Source: JASEGV01 sp947085285
GTDB taxonomy: Bacteria > Bacteroidota > Ignavibacteria > UBA10030 > BY39
DNA length: 64,000 bases
NCBI GenBank assembly: GCA_947085285.1
Contig: CAMTVZ010000138.1
Coordinates: 1 to 64,000 of the forward strand
Direction: 5' to 3'
The notes below the pieces were generated by a model. That model had not been told where the DNA came from. It saw nothing but the letters and a program-made list of their open reading frames with translations, and did no database searches. Of this stretch, positions 36,882-44,937 are shown piece after piece. Both the position numbers and the translations under genes were made by a program. Each line of letters opens with the position of its first letter. Position 1 is the first letter of the stretch.

Positions 36882-38240
36882 TTATAATAATTTTAAGATA
36901 CGATTTATACTTTCGTTGTAGTCGGCATATTCTTCAGAGCTTTGTTGAAGAAATGCTTTTATCTTCGGCATATTAAGAAGAGCTTCATCAATTTTCGGGT
37001 TGCTGCCTTTAACATAGGCACCAATATTTATCAAGTCTTCGGCTTCACGATAAGCAGCCATTAATTCAAAAACCCTCTGTACAGCTTGCCTGTGTTCGAC
37101 TGAAGTAATAGAAGGCATAACACGACTAATGCTTTCGAGAACATCGATAGCAGGATAGTGACCGGCAGAAGCCAATCGACGGGATAAAACAATATGCCCG
37201 TCGAGAATTGAGCGCACTGTATCTGCAATCGGGTCGCGCATATCATCTCCTTCAACTAAAACAGTGTACATCCCTGTGATACTTCCCTTTTTAGCATTAC
37301 CTGCCCGTTCGAGTAATTTGGGGAGTAGAGCAAACACCGATGGGGTATATCCTTTTGTTGTAGGGGGTTCGCCAATTGCAAGTCCAACTTCGCGTTGCGC
37401 CATAGCTAAGCGGGTAACCGAATCCATCATCAGCATAACATCCGATCCTTTATCTCTAAAATATTCGGCAATAGCGGTAGCCATAAATCCAGCTTTTATA
37501 CGCAGAAGTGCGGCTTGGTCGCTTGTAGCAACTACCACTACCGAACGTTGTAAACCTTCCTTTCCAAGTTCGCGTTCTAAAAATTCCCCCACCTCGCGTC
37601 CTCTTTCGCCAACAAGGGCTATAACATTTACATCTGCTTGGGTATTGCGAGCAATCATACCGAGAGTTACACTTTTTCCAACTCCGCTCCCAGCAAAAAT
37701 ACCGATTCGCTGCCCCTTACCGCAAGTCAACATTGCATCAATTGATCTGATACCAGTAGCTATCGAGCTTGTTATTCGCTGGCGATCGAGAGGGTTGGGA
37801 GGAAGAGAATAAACAGACCTGATTTCGTCTGCATCGATTGGACCTTTTCCGTCGATCGGATGCCCCAATCCGTCAATCACTCTTCCGAGTAATGCATCGC
37901 CGACCGGAACCGAAAGAGGATGCCCAGTAGCAACAATCTCGCTTCCGGGGCTTACTTTTCCGACTTCCCCTAAAGCCATTGAAAGAACGCGGTTATCCCG
38001 AAATCCCACCACTTCGGAACGACAAACAACTTCCCCCTCTTTTGATTTGATTTCGCAGACTTCGCCAAGAGATGAATTTGGGCCAACAGACTCGATTACC
38101 AAACCAATAACTTGAGTTACTCTGCCATTTACCTTGAGTAAATCGATCCTTCCGAGCTGAGAAAGACTGGCATCCAGAAAATCATACTGACCGATATCGG
38201 TAATAGCAATTTGGTCGTCGTTTATTTCGTATGCAAACAT
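36882..38240 (-). CDS. fliI: Flagellar export ATPase FliI
   Basis: 452 aa. Walker A GIFAGSGVGKSVTLGMIARN, catalytic Glu region ALVGERGREVGEFLERELG, Walker B DVMLMMDSVTRLAMAQREVG, and TKGYTPSVFALLPKLLERAG are canonical for FliI/SctN. It energises substrate unfolding at the export gate. It lies 4 bp after fliH. Confidence 0.97.
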   Translation of the reverse strand: MFAYEINDDQIAITDIGQYDFLDASLSQLGRIDLLKVNGRVTQVIGLVIESVGPNSSLGEVCEIKSKEGEVVCRSEVVGFRDNRVLSMALGEVGKVSPGSEIVATGHPLSVPVGDALLGRVIDGLGHPIDGKGPIDADEIRSVYSLPPNPLDRQRITSSIATGIRSIDAMLTCGKGQRIGIFAGSGVGKSVTLGMIARNTQADVNVIALVGERGREVGEFLERELGKEGLQRSVVVVATSDQAALLRIKAGFMATAIAEYFRDKGSDVMLMMDSVTRLAMAQREVGLAIGEPPTTKGYTPSVFALLPKLLERAGNAKKGSITGMYTVLVEGDDMRDPIADTVRSILDGHIVLSRRLASAGHYPAIDVLESISRVMPSITSVEHRQAVQRVFELMAAYREAEDLINIGAYVKGSNPKIDEALLNMPKIKAFLQQSSEEYADYNESINRILKLL

Positions 38241-38244
38241 AAAT

Positions 38245-38937
38245 CTATTGTAATGAGATATTGTTTATCAATACATCTTCGAGTTTTGTCAGTTGCGATG
38301 TTATTCTCGCATCAACATTTCCTGATTCACTTTCTATGATGCAACTTCCTCGTTCAATCTTTTCATCAGTTTCTATTGCAATCTCACGTATCGAATCGGA
38401 ACTACCTTGGAGAATTGATTTTTGAGACCGCACAAGTTCGGCATCATCCGGATTAATTCGTATCTTTACTTGTTCAACTCCAACAATTCTGCTGAGTGCA
38501 TCTTTAATTTGGCTCAACACAATTTCAGACCCCAACATTATAGCTCGTTTAACAATTTTTTCTGCAACAGCGATTGCAAACTTTAATACAATGTATTCTG
38601 ATTTTCTATGCAGATGCACAAATTGGTCGTGCATGCTTGAAATTAATTTCTGCATTCTGTTCTTTTCGTTTTCAAGTAATGCTTCGTATGTTTGGCGCAT
38701 TACTTCTTCAGCTTTGATAATCCCTTCTTCGTAACCCCTCCGGTAATCTTCGTCTGCCCTTGCTGAGACTGGCTCTGACAATTCAGATTGGTTTTCATTC
38801 GAAACATTATCTTGTTCAACTTCAGTATTGTCCCACGGCACAAACTTGCCCTCATAATTTTCGACAAGTAAGATCTCGAGACCGTTAATGCTGTTTGACT
38901 TTAAAATATTAGACAAGAATTTCCTCCTTTCCGCCAC
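38245..38937 (-). CDS. fliH: Flagellar export ATPase regulator FliH
   Basis: 230 aa. N-terminal variable region, a coiled coil (about 70-115; RRGYEEGIIKAEEVMRQTYE) and the C-terminal FliH/HrpE domain (FAIAVAEKIVKRAIMLGSEI, VKIRINPDDAELVRS, ...DEKIERGSCIIESESGNVDA). It binds FliI and FliN. The start overlaps the fliG end by 29 bp. Confidence 0.92.
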   Translation of the reverse strand: MAERRKFLSNILKSNSINGLEILLVENYEGKFVPWDNTEVEQDNVSNENQSELSEPVSARADEDYRRGYEEGIIKAEEVMRQTYEALLENEKNRMQKLISSMHDQFVHLHRKSEYIVLKFAIAVAEKIVKRAIMLGSEIVLSQIKDALSRIVGVEQVKIRINPDDAELVRSQKSILQGSSDSIREIAIETDEKIERGSCIIESESGNVDARITSQLTKLEDVLINNISLQ

Positions 38938-39934
38938 GTCCTGATACGACTATTTCCCCCTGTTCTTCGAGGTTTTTAACAATTTCGATAATTCTTTGTT
39001 GCGCTGCTTCAACATCCTTCAATCGAACAGGTGCCATGTATTGCAACTCTTCTTTTACAAGTTCTTGGGCTCGTTCCGACATATTAGAAAAAATCTTCTG
39101 CTTCATCGTTTCGTCGGCAACCTTTAACGATATTGCCAAATCTTTTTTATCAATTTCCCGCAATATTCTCTGGATGCCGCGACTGTCAATTTTTATGAGG
39201 TCTTCAAATTGGAACATCATTTTCTTTACATCGCCCGACAGAATTTCATCTTTCTGGTCGAGGTGTTCCAAAATAGATTTAGAAGTAAGGTTATCGCAGT
39301 TGTTTAATATTTGAGCCACCAATTTTTTCCCCACGATAGACTGTTTTTCGGTCCCATGTTCGGAAGAAATCAGATTGTTTACGATACTTTCGATTTCGTG
39401 GAGAATATTTTTAGGAACTTTCTCTATGGAAGCCATTCGGTAACTTACATCGTTTCGTGTATCGGTGGGAAAGAACTCGATAACTTCCCCCGCTTTTTCA
39501 GCCTCCAGATGTAAAAGTATAATTGCTGCTGTTTGAGGATGCTCCTCCATTAAAAGTTTGGCAATCTTCTCGCTTTCGATGGCATTTAATTTCTCGAACG
39601 ATTTAGAGCTCCCTTTAAATTTTACCTTTTCGATAATTTCTCCTGCTTTTGATTTGCCTAAGGATTGCTCGAGAAATTTTTTAGCCCCCAACTCCCCCCC
39701 CTGAATGAAAATTTTATTGGTAGCAGCTAATTGAAAAAATTCCTTATAAACTTGATCGACATGGTTGTCTGAAACATTTTTTAAACCGGTAATTTCGCGT
39801 GTAATCTCTTCGATTTCTTTTTGCGAAAAGTATTTCATTAATTTTGCTACGGTTTCTACATCAAGCGAGAGCAAAAATAAAGCTGCTTTTTGCTTTTTAG
39901 TTAATTTTTCAGATGTCTCTTTTTTATCAGGCAT
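38909..39934 (-). CDS. fliG: Flagellar motor switch protein FliG
   Basis: 341 aa. N-terminal KLTKKQKAALFLLSLDVETV, the middle-domain EHPQ motif (LMEEHPQTAAIILLHLEAEK) and the C-terminal torque helix with charged residues (IDSRGIQRILREIDKKDLAI, followed by MSERAQELVKEEL) are all present. It links FliF to the C ring and contacts MotA. Shares one base with fliF. Confidence 0.96.
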   Translation of the reverse strand: MPDKKETSEKLTKKQKAALFLLSLDVETVAKLMKYFSQKEIEEITREITGLKNVSDNHVDQVYKEFFQLAATNKIFIQGGELGAKKFLEQSLGKSKAGEIIEKVKFKGSSKSFEKLNAIESEKIAKLLMEEHPQTAAIILLHLEAEKAGEVIEFFPTDTRNDVSYRMASIEKVPKNILHEIESIVNNLISSEHGTEKQSIVGKKLVAQILNNCDNLTSKSILEHLDQKDEILSGDVKKMMFQFEDLIKIDSRGIQRILREIDKKDLAISLKVADETMKQKIFSNMSERAQELVKEELQYMAPVRLKDVEAAQQRIIEIVKNLEEQGEIVVSGRGGKEEILV

Positions 39935-41430
39935 TATTCCTCATCAGCTAACCAAGCTTTTAATAAGCGCGAAGCTTCTTCCGGATTATTATTCAATAAC
40001 TCGGCAACTACTTCGCGCCGGTTCCCTTGATTTAAAATAGCATCGTATTTTCCTTGCAACGCAGATGGTGCTAATGCAGCAATACCCTCAATAGAATTAT
40101 CAGTGTTCTTAAATCTTTTTAAAAGCGACAATAAAATAACAACCGCGGCCCCCATTGCTATTGCAATAATTAGTAATTTAATCCAATCATCATATTTTGT
40201 TACAGGGTCGATCTGATATTGAAAATCATCATTTATATTTTCAACTGCAAAAGGAAGATTTACAACTGATATTTCGTCGCCTCGCTGAACATTATAACCG
40301 ACCGCTCTTTTTACAACTTCCGATATTTTCATTAATTCATCTTCAGTTCGAGGTTCATTCTCGGTAACAGTCTCGTTGCCTTTTGTTACAACTTTTTGTT
40401 TTCCGTTCACAGTAACCGCAATAGATATGCGTTTGATACTCCCTTGATTTTCAATTATTCTTTCAATTTCTTTATTTATTTCATAATTAGTAACAGTATT
40501 GGTACGAATCGATGAAGGGGACGAATCTTTGGAAGTTGTTTTATCTTCACTTAGCTGCTCGCTTCGTATTGCAGTATTTTCAGGGTCGTATTTTTCCATC
40601 GTTCTTTCAACTTGTCTGAAATCGAGTTCGGCATTCACCTGAACAATTGCATTGTTTGCACCTAACACTCCGTCGAGCAGTGATTGTGCTTTGCTTGTAA
40701 GAGATGCTTCAACCTGATGTTGGAGTTCGTATTGCGCAGCGGTGAGCGAGGCAAAATTATTTTGCTTGTTGTTATTAGATAATAACATCCCACGCGAATC
40801 GACTACCGTTACATTTTCCGGATCCAAGCCTTCGACGCTACTCGAAATTAAATGAACAATCCCTTGAATTGTTTCGGGGCTCGGAGCTTTTCCTGTTCGT
40901 AATTTTAAAATCACTGAAGCAGTGGGTGGCTTTTCGTCTTCCTTAAATAATTTTCTTTCGGGCAATACTATATGCACACGAGCCCCTTCCACTTCGCCAA
41001 TTTGAAGAATCGTTCGAGCTAATTCTCCTTCTAAAGCTCGTCGATAATTTACTTTTTGAACAAAATCTGAAATTCCTAAATTCGTTTTGTCGAATATTTC
41101 GTAGCCAACAATACTCGACTGTGGAAGCCCCTCGCCGGCAAGCGATAACCTTAAATCGTATATAATTTCCTTTGGAACTAATATAGTTGAGCCGTTTCCT
41201 TCGAGTTTATAAGCTATCGATTTCTCTTTTAATTTTTCAACTATTTTTGAGGCATCCTGCGGTGCTAAATTACTGAAGAGAGTTCCATAATCGGGACTAT
41301 TTACAAACATCACCAACGATATTACTGCAATAAGGGTTACAACTAAAACTCCTGCAATAATCAGCTTTTGCGAAGTAGAAAGTTTTTTAAAAAACTCAAA
41401 CGATTGATTTAAATTTAGTTCCTTATCCAT
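39934..41430 (-). CDS. fliF: Flagellar MS-ring protein FliF
   Basis: 498 aa. Membrane helices lie near residues 23-44 (KLIIAGVLVVTLIAVISLVM) and 420-440 (LLIIAIAMGAAVVILLSLLK). Between them is the YscJ/FliF core (SPDYGTLFSNLAPQDASKIV, RRALEGELARTILQIGEVEG, ARVHIVLPERKLF). The C-terminal cytoplasmic tail (PEEASRLLKAWLADEE) binds FliG. It lies 5 bp after fliE. Confidence 0.96.
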   Translation of the reverse strand: MDKELNLNQSFEFFKKLSTSQKLIIAGVLVVTLIAVISLVMFVNSPDYGTLFSNLAPQDASKIVEKLKEKSIAYKLEGNGSTILVPKEIIYDLRLSLAGEGLPQSSIVGYEIFDKTNLGISDFVQKVNYRRALEGELARTILQIGEVEGARVHIVLPERKLFKEDEKPPTASVILKLRTGKAPSPETIQGIVHLISSSVEGLDPENVTVVDSRGMLLSNNNKQNNFASLTAAQYELQHQVEASLTSKAQSLLDGVLGANNAIVQVNAELDFRQVERTMEKYDPENTAIRSEQLSEDKTTSKDSSPSSIRTNTVTNYEINKEIERIIENQGSIKRISIAVTVNGKQKVVTKGNETVTENEPRTEDELMKISEVVKRAVGYNVQRGDEISVVNLPFAVENINDDFQYQIDPVTKYDDWIKLLIIAIAMGAAVVILLSLLKRFKNTDNSIEGIAALAPSALQGKYDAILNQGNRREVVAELLNNNPEEASRLLKAWLADEE

Positions 41431-41435
41431 AATTA

Positions 41436-41741
41436 TTATACCTGCATCCTCATTATTTCACGGTATGCATCTATTGCTTTGTTGCGCACTTCCATCAATA
41501 ACTCGAAACTAGTTTTTGCTTTTTCTGCGGCAATCATTACCTCGTGTAAATCAATTGGATCGCCTTTTACCAATTTTTCTACAGCTTCTCCGGCTTGAGC
41601 TTGCAAATTATTTACAGCCGCCGTTGCTTCTTTTAAAGTTTCGCCAAACGATTTGTTGGTTTCTTGAATCGCTTCGTTTATTTTCTGTTTCTTTTGCATA
41701 GCATCGTTCGGTAACAATGTTAATCTGTTGCTGATTTTCAT
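41436..41741 (-). CDS. fliE: Hook-basal body adaptor protein FliE
   Basis: 101 aa. The C-terminal KTSFELLMEVRNKAIDAYRE then IMRMQV is the FliE signature, and SFGETLKEATAAVNNLQAQA with DLHEVMIAAEKA precedes it. It joins the MS ring to the rod. It lies between the 82-aa gene (2 bp) and fliF. Confidence 0.94.
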   Translation of the reverse strand: MKISNRLTLLPNDAMQKKQKINEAIQETNKSFGETLKEATAAVNNLQAQAGEAVEKLVKGDPIDLHEVMIAAEKAKTSFELLMEVRNKAIDAYREIMRMQV

Positions 41742-41743
41742 AT

Positions 41744-41992
41744 CTATCCTTTCCTGTCGATTACTGTTCCAACCTGCATTTTTTTTGGAGTTCCTGATTT
41801 GCTGTAAAAATATTCTTCCCGAATTTCCTTCGAAGCTTCGGGAAAAACCTTTTCAAAAAATTTTGTTTCGGCCTTTGATAAAATTTCGTTCTTAATGTTC
41901 TCTGTAATTTGAAAATTAGCCTTGTCGGCTTTCTTATATTTATTTACCAAAAGCGATTGGGTGATTGATGATTTTATTTCGTTAACATTCAT
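41744..41992 (-). CDS. Small conserved-context protein between flgC and fliE
   Basis: 82 aa, soluble, mostly helical, with a basic C-terminal tail (KSGTPKKMQVGTVIDRKG). No family recognised. It is spaced 2-3 bp from both neighbours inside the flgB-flgC-x-fliE-fliF series, so it is almost surely translated. A role in rod or MS-ring assembly or export is an inference from position. The FEKVFPEASKEIREEYFY core may help in homology search. Confidence 0.6.
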   Translation of the reverse strand: MNVNEIKSSITQSLLVNKYKKADKANFQITENIKNEILSKAETKFFEKVFPEASKEIREEYFYSKSGTPKKMQVGTVIDRKG

Positions 41993-41995
41993 TAA

Positions 41996-42493
41996 TCAAA
42001 TCTCCAGACTGTCTTTAGCTATACTTTTTTCAGCATTAATAACAGTTACGTTGGCTTCGTAAGCTCGTGAGGCTGAAATCATATTCACCATTTCAGCCAC
42101 TATGTTTACATTTGGGAGGCGAACATAACCGTCTTGGTTCGCATCGGGGTGAGTGGGGTCGTAAACCATTTTTAAATGCGAATCGTCCTCTTCAACCTCT
42201 ATTTCGATCGATTTTACAGGGTTTTGAGAAACTGGTGTTTCGATTTCCGCCACTGATATATGATTAGGATTTGTTGTACTTAGCGAAGCGCTATGTTCGC
42301 GAATTGTGCTTAGAAACGACTGCTTCGATGTTTGTTTTACTTGAACTACTTTTCGTTTGTAAGGCAAACCCTCTTCGGTTCGTGTCGTTTCAGTATTTGC
42401 AATATTTTCAGCGATTGCATCCATACGTTTGCGTTGCACTTTCAAACCGAATGCTGCAACATTTAGCCCGGAAAAAATTTTTTCTAGTTTCAT
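41996..42493 (-). CDS. flgC: Flagellar proximal rod protein FlgC
   Basis: 165 aa, about 30 residues longer than in E. coli because of an extended middle. N-terminus FSGLNVAAFGLKVQRKRMDA with ENIANTETTRTEEGLPYKRK; the C-terminus has YVRLPNVNIVAEMVNMISAS then RAYEANVTVINAEK. Overlaps flgB by 4 bp. Confidence 0.95.
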   Translation of the reverse strand: MKLEKIFSGLNVAAFGLKVQRKRMDAIAENIANTETTRTEEGLPYKRKVVQVKQTSKQSFLSTIREHSASLSTTNPNHISVAEIETPVSQNPVKSIEIEVEEDDSHLKMVYDPTHPDANQDGYVRLPNVNIVAEMVNMISASRAYEANVTVINAEKSIAKDSLEI

Positions 42494-42912
42494 GAATATC
42501 CTTTTATACTTTTTTGAATACCTTTAAAACTATCGGCAATAATTCGTGCAGCAAACTTAAACCTGATTTGATTTTTTGCTAACTCAGCCATTTCTAAATC
42601 GATGTCCACATCGTTAATACCGCTTTTTAGTTCATTGTCGCTATTCCCCTCCACAGAATTTTCAACTACTTTTGGATTTAGATCCGTAAACTTTGAAGAG
42701 TTTATAGGAATATGATCAGGATGAGTGCAGCCATCTATGTTGGAATTTTTCGACATCGCTAAGTTTAGTTCTTCCTCAAATCTTACACTTTTACTTTTGT
42801 ATCCTTCTGTAGTAATGTTTGCAATATTCAATGCGATTGTTTTTTGACGGAGCGAATAAGCATCGAGGGCTTTGCTCAACAACGGTATTTTTGTCTTGTT
42901 GAAAATATTCAT
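42490..42912 (-). CDS. flgB: Flagellar proximal rod protein FlgB
   Basis: 140 aa. KIPLLSKALDAYSLRQKTIA and LNIANITTEGYKSKSVRFEE are the rod-protein N-terminal motif; the C-terminal DIDLEMAELAKNQIRFKFAA helix ends the family core. It overlaps the 74-aa gene by 4 bp and flgC by 4 bp. Confidence 0.94.
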   Translation of the reverse strand: MNIFNKTKIPLLSKALDAYSLRQKTIALNIANITTEGYKSKSVRFEEELNLAMSKNSNIDGCTHPDHIPINSSKFTDLNPKVVENSVEGNSDNELKSGINDVDIDLEMAELAKNQIRFKFAARIIADSFKGIQKSIKGYS

Positions 42913-43133
42913 TTGCTATCCTTAAATAACGAAGCTGGAATCGCCAGCGATGTTCCACAGCAATCTATTTGATGTGTAAATATCAACAACCCTTCCGGTC
43001 GCAAACCCAAATGTATTTTTTTTCTGTCTATCATGTGTCCATTAAAATCGATATCCTGGTCATTCAAAAAGGTTTCTTTCGATTCCCAGCTTTTTCCACA
43101 TAAAGTACAGTTTTTAAAAACTTTATTTCGCAT
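42909..43133 (-). CDS. Cys-rich small protein heading the flgB operon
   Basis: 74 aa with a CTLC pair near residues 9-12 and a Cys-Cys pair near 58-59, a possible zinc-binding arrangement. No family recognised, and no membrane segment or signal. It overlaps flgB by 4 bp and begins about 28 bp after the sigma-54-type promoter, so it is the first gene of the operon. A regulatory or redox role is only a guess. Confidence 0.6.
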   Translation of the reverse strand: MRNKVFKNCTLCGKSWESKETFLNDQDIDFNGHMIDRKKIHLGLRPEGLLIFTHQIDCCGTSLAIPASLFKDSK

Positions 43134-43160
43134 ATATTCTTTTTGTTTTTAAAACATATG

Positions 43161-43176
43161 TTCAAACGATGTGCCA
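43161..43176 (-). promoter_or_regulatory. Sigma-54-type promoter upstream of the flgB operon
   Basis: Minus-strand sequence TGGCACATCGTTTGAA, that is TGGCAC-N5-TTGAA. It matches the -24 box fully and the -12 box except for the last C. The predicted start of transcription is near 43150, 15-20 nt before the first ATG of the operon. The same variant lies before fliL. The NtrC-family activator encoded right upstream (43522-44937) is the obvious partner. Confidence 0.72.
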
Positions 43177-43521
43177 CGAAGAAATTTTATTGAAATAGGC
43201 AATTAATTAGAAAAATAGAACAGTATTTGGAGACTATTAGACAAACTGTTAACTATTAGCCAACGGATGTAAATTAGATAGTGAGGTGTACAAAAGAATA
43301 AGCAGCTACAGAAATAATATTGTTTTTTGGGGGGGATAATGAACAGGCAAGGAGTTTTTTTGCTAGTGAGAGGTATCGTCAAGCTAACACGGTGGTTGGG
43401 CAAGCTTAATATCCACAATTAGAGACCTCTTAAAAAAAATTAAATCTCTAATGAATTAATCATTTGGGTAGAACACGTGCGAAGTATCACATCGGTAGAT
43501 AAACACCGATTATTATCAGTG
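43177..43521. other. Intergenic region upstream of the flgB operon
   Basis: About 390 bp between the NtrC-type gene and the Cys-rich gene, including the promoter. It holds an 8-bp inverted repeat ATTAGAGA/TCTCTAAT (43418-43425 and 43445-43452) around an A run. It also holds a hairpin AACACCGA/TCAGTGTT (43502-43523, one G-T wobble) that overlaps the stop codon of the NtrC-type gene and may end its transcript. A 71-codon open frame at 43203-43418 has no coding character. Enhancer sites for the activator are expected here but were not identified. Confidence 0.45.
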
Positions 43522-44937
43522 TTAATTTAACGATTGTATTTTAGCTGTTTTATCTGTGTCGATCCCTAATTGTTCCATTCTATAACGAAGTTTCGACCTC
43601 GATATACCTAAAATTTTAGCTGCTTGAACTTGATTACCATTAGTTAGGATCAAAGTTTTTAGGATTAGATCTTTAACCACCTTCTCCATTTTGATTCCAG
43701 TGGGCGGAATATCAAGGTTATATTCGCTGTTTGTCGATCTTTTTTCTTCGTGTTTATGTACAACGGGGTCTAAAAAATAAAAATGGTCAACCTCGATAAT
43801 AGGGCAATCGTTAAGAAGATTTACTCGCTCGATCGCATTTCGTAATTCACGAACATTACCTTTCCAGCGGTATGCTTGCAGATACTCGATAGCTTCCTTG
43901 CTAATTTTGATAGCCGGTTTACCAAAACGTTTACTAAATTCTTCTTGGAATGCAGCGGTAATGGGAGGTATATCTTCGGGGCGCTCACGTAGTGGTGGAA
44001 TATGAATACTTGCAACGTTAATGCGGTAATAGAGGTCTTCGCGAAATCTGCCAGCTGCAACTTCCTTGGCAAGGTTGCGATTAGTAGCGGCAATAATTCG
44101 TACATCTACTTTTATTTCAGTATTCCCTCCAAGTCGGTAAAATTTCTTCTCCTCGAGGACACGTAACAGTTTGACTTGCATCTCAAGTGAGAGTTCTCCA
44201 ATTTCATCTAACAAAATAGTACCACCGTCAGCAAGTTCAAATTTTCCAAGTTTCATTTTCTCCGAAGCTCCAGTAAAAGCTCCTTTCTCGTATCCAAATA
44301 ATTCGCTTTCAGCCAAATCTTTTGGAATGGCACCACAATTTATTGTGATAAAGAGATTATCAGCACGATTGCTTTTTTCATAAATATAACGGGCAATTAG
44401 CTCTTTTCCCGTACCGCTCTCGCCTTCAAGTAAAACAGTTGTGTTGCTTTTGGCTAACTTGTTTGCAACCTGCAGAACTTTGTGCATTTTATCGCTTTTA
44501 TAAATTATGCCTAAGTGTGAGCGAGTTTCTTCTAGCTCCTCTTTGAGTAAACTTACCTGATTTATCAACCGGTGTTGCAACAAAGCTTTTTCAATTATGA
44601 TTTTTAGTCTATTCAAATCTATCGGCTTTTCAATAAAATCTTCGGCCCCTTCTTTCATTGCCTCGACCGCAAGATTAACATTAGCTTGTCCGGTAATCAT
44701 AACAACAGGTATTTTCCAACCCTCCTTATTAATTTTCTTTAAAAGCTGAATTCCGTTTAATTCTCCTAAATATACATCCAATAAAATAATATCGGGGTGT
44801 GTTTGTGCCAGAACTGAAAACAAATTTTTTCCGGCAAAACAGCTACTTACATCGTAGCCCCAAGTAGTGAGGATTTTTTCAAACGTTTGGACGATCATTG
44901 GTTCGTCGTCGACAACTAAAATTTTTTTCTTACTCAT
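43522..44937 (-). CDS. Sigma-54-dependent response regulator, NtrC family (FlgR/FleQ-like)
   Basis: 471 aa. Receiver domain (about 5-120; VVDDEP, Asp in DIILLDVYLGELNG, Lys in IEKPIDL). The AAA+ domain (about 145-375) has Walker A EGESGTGKELIARYIYEKS, the sigma-54 loop FGYEKGAFTGA, Walker B GGTILLDEIGEL and the sensor NVRELRNAIERVNLL. A Fis-type HTH follows (about 425-460; NGNQVQAAKILGISRSKLRY). All sigma-54 contact motifs are intact. It overlaps the kinase gene by 4 bp. It probably activates the two TGGCAC-N5-TTGAA promoters of the flagellar operons (inference). Confidence 0.93.
   Translation of the reverse strand: MSKKKILVVDDEPMIVQTFEKILTTWGYDVSSCFAGKNLFSVLAQTHPDIILLDVYLGELNGIQLLKKINKEGWKIPVVMITGQANVNLAVEAMKEGAEDFIEKPIDLNRLKIIIEKALLQHRLINQVSLLKEELEETRSHLGIIYKSDKMHKVLQVANKLAKSNTTVLLEGESGTGKELIARYIYEKSNRADNLFITINCGAIPKDLAESELFGYEKGAFTGASEKMKLGKFELADGGTILLDEIGELSLEMQVKLLRVLEEKKFYRLGGNTEIKVDVRIIAATNRNLAKEVAAGRFREDLYYRINVASIHIPPLRERPEDIPPITAAFQEEFSKRFGKPAIKISKEAIEYLQAYRWKGNVRELRNAIERVNLLNDCPIIEVDHFYFLDPVVHKHEEKRSTNSEYNLDIPPTGIKMEKVVKDLILKTLILTNGNQVQAAKILGISRSKLRYRMEQLGIDTDKTAKIQSLN

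Noticed and set aside
43203..43418. 71-codon open frame upstream of the flgB operon
   Set aside because: No ribosome site, composition unlike coding sequence, and it lies in the promoter/terminator gap.
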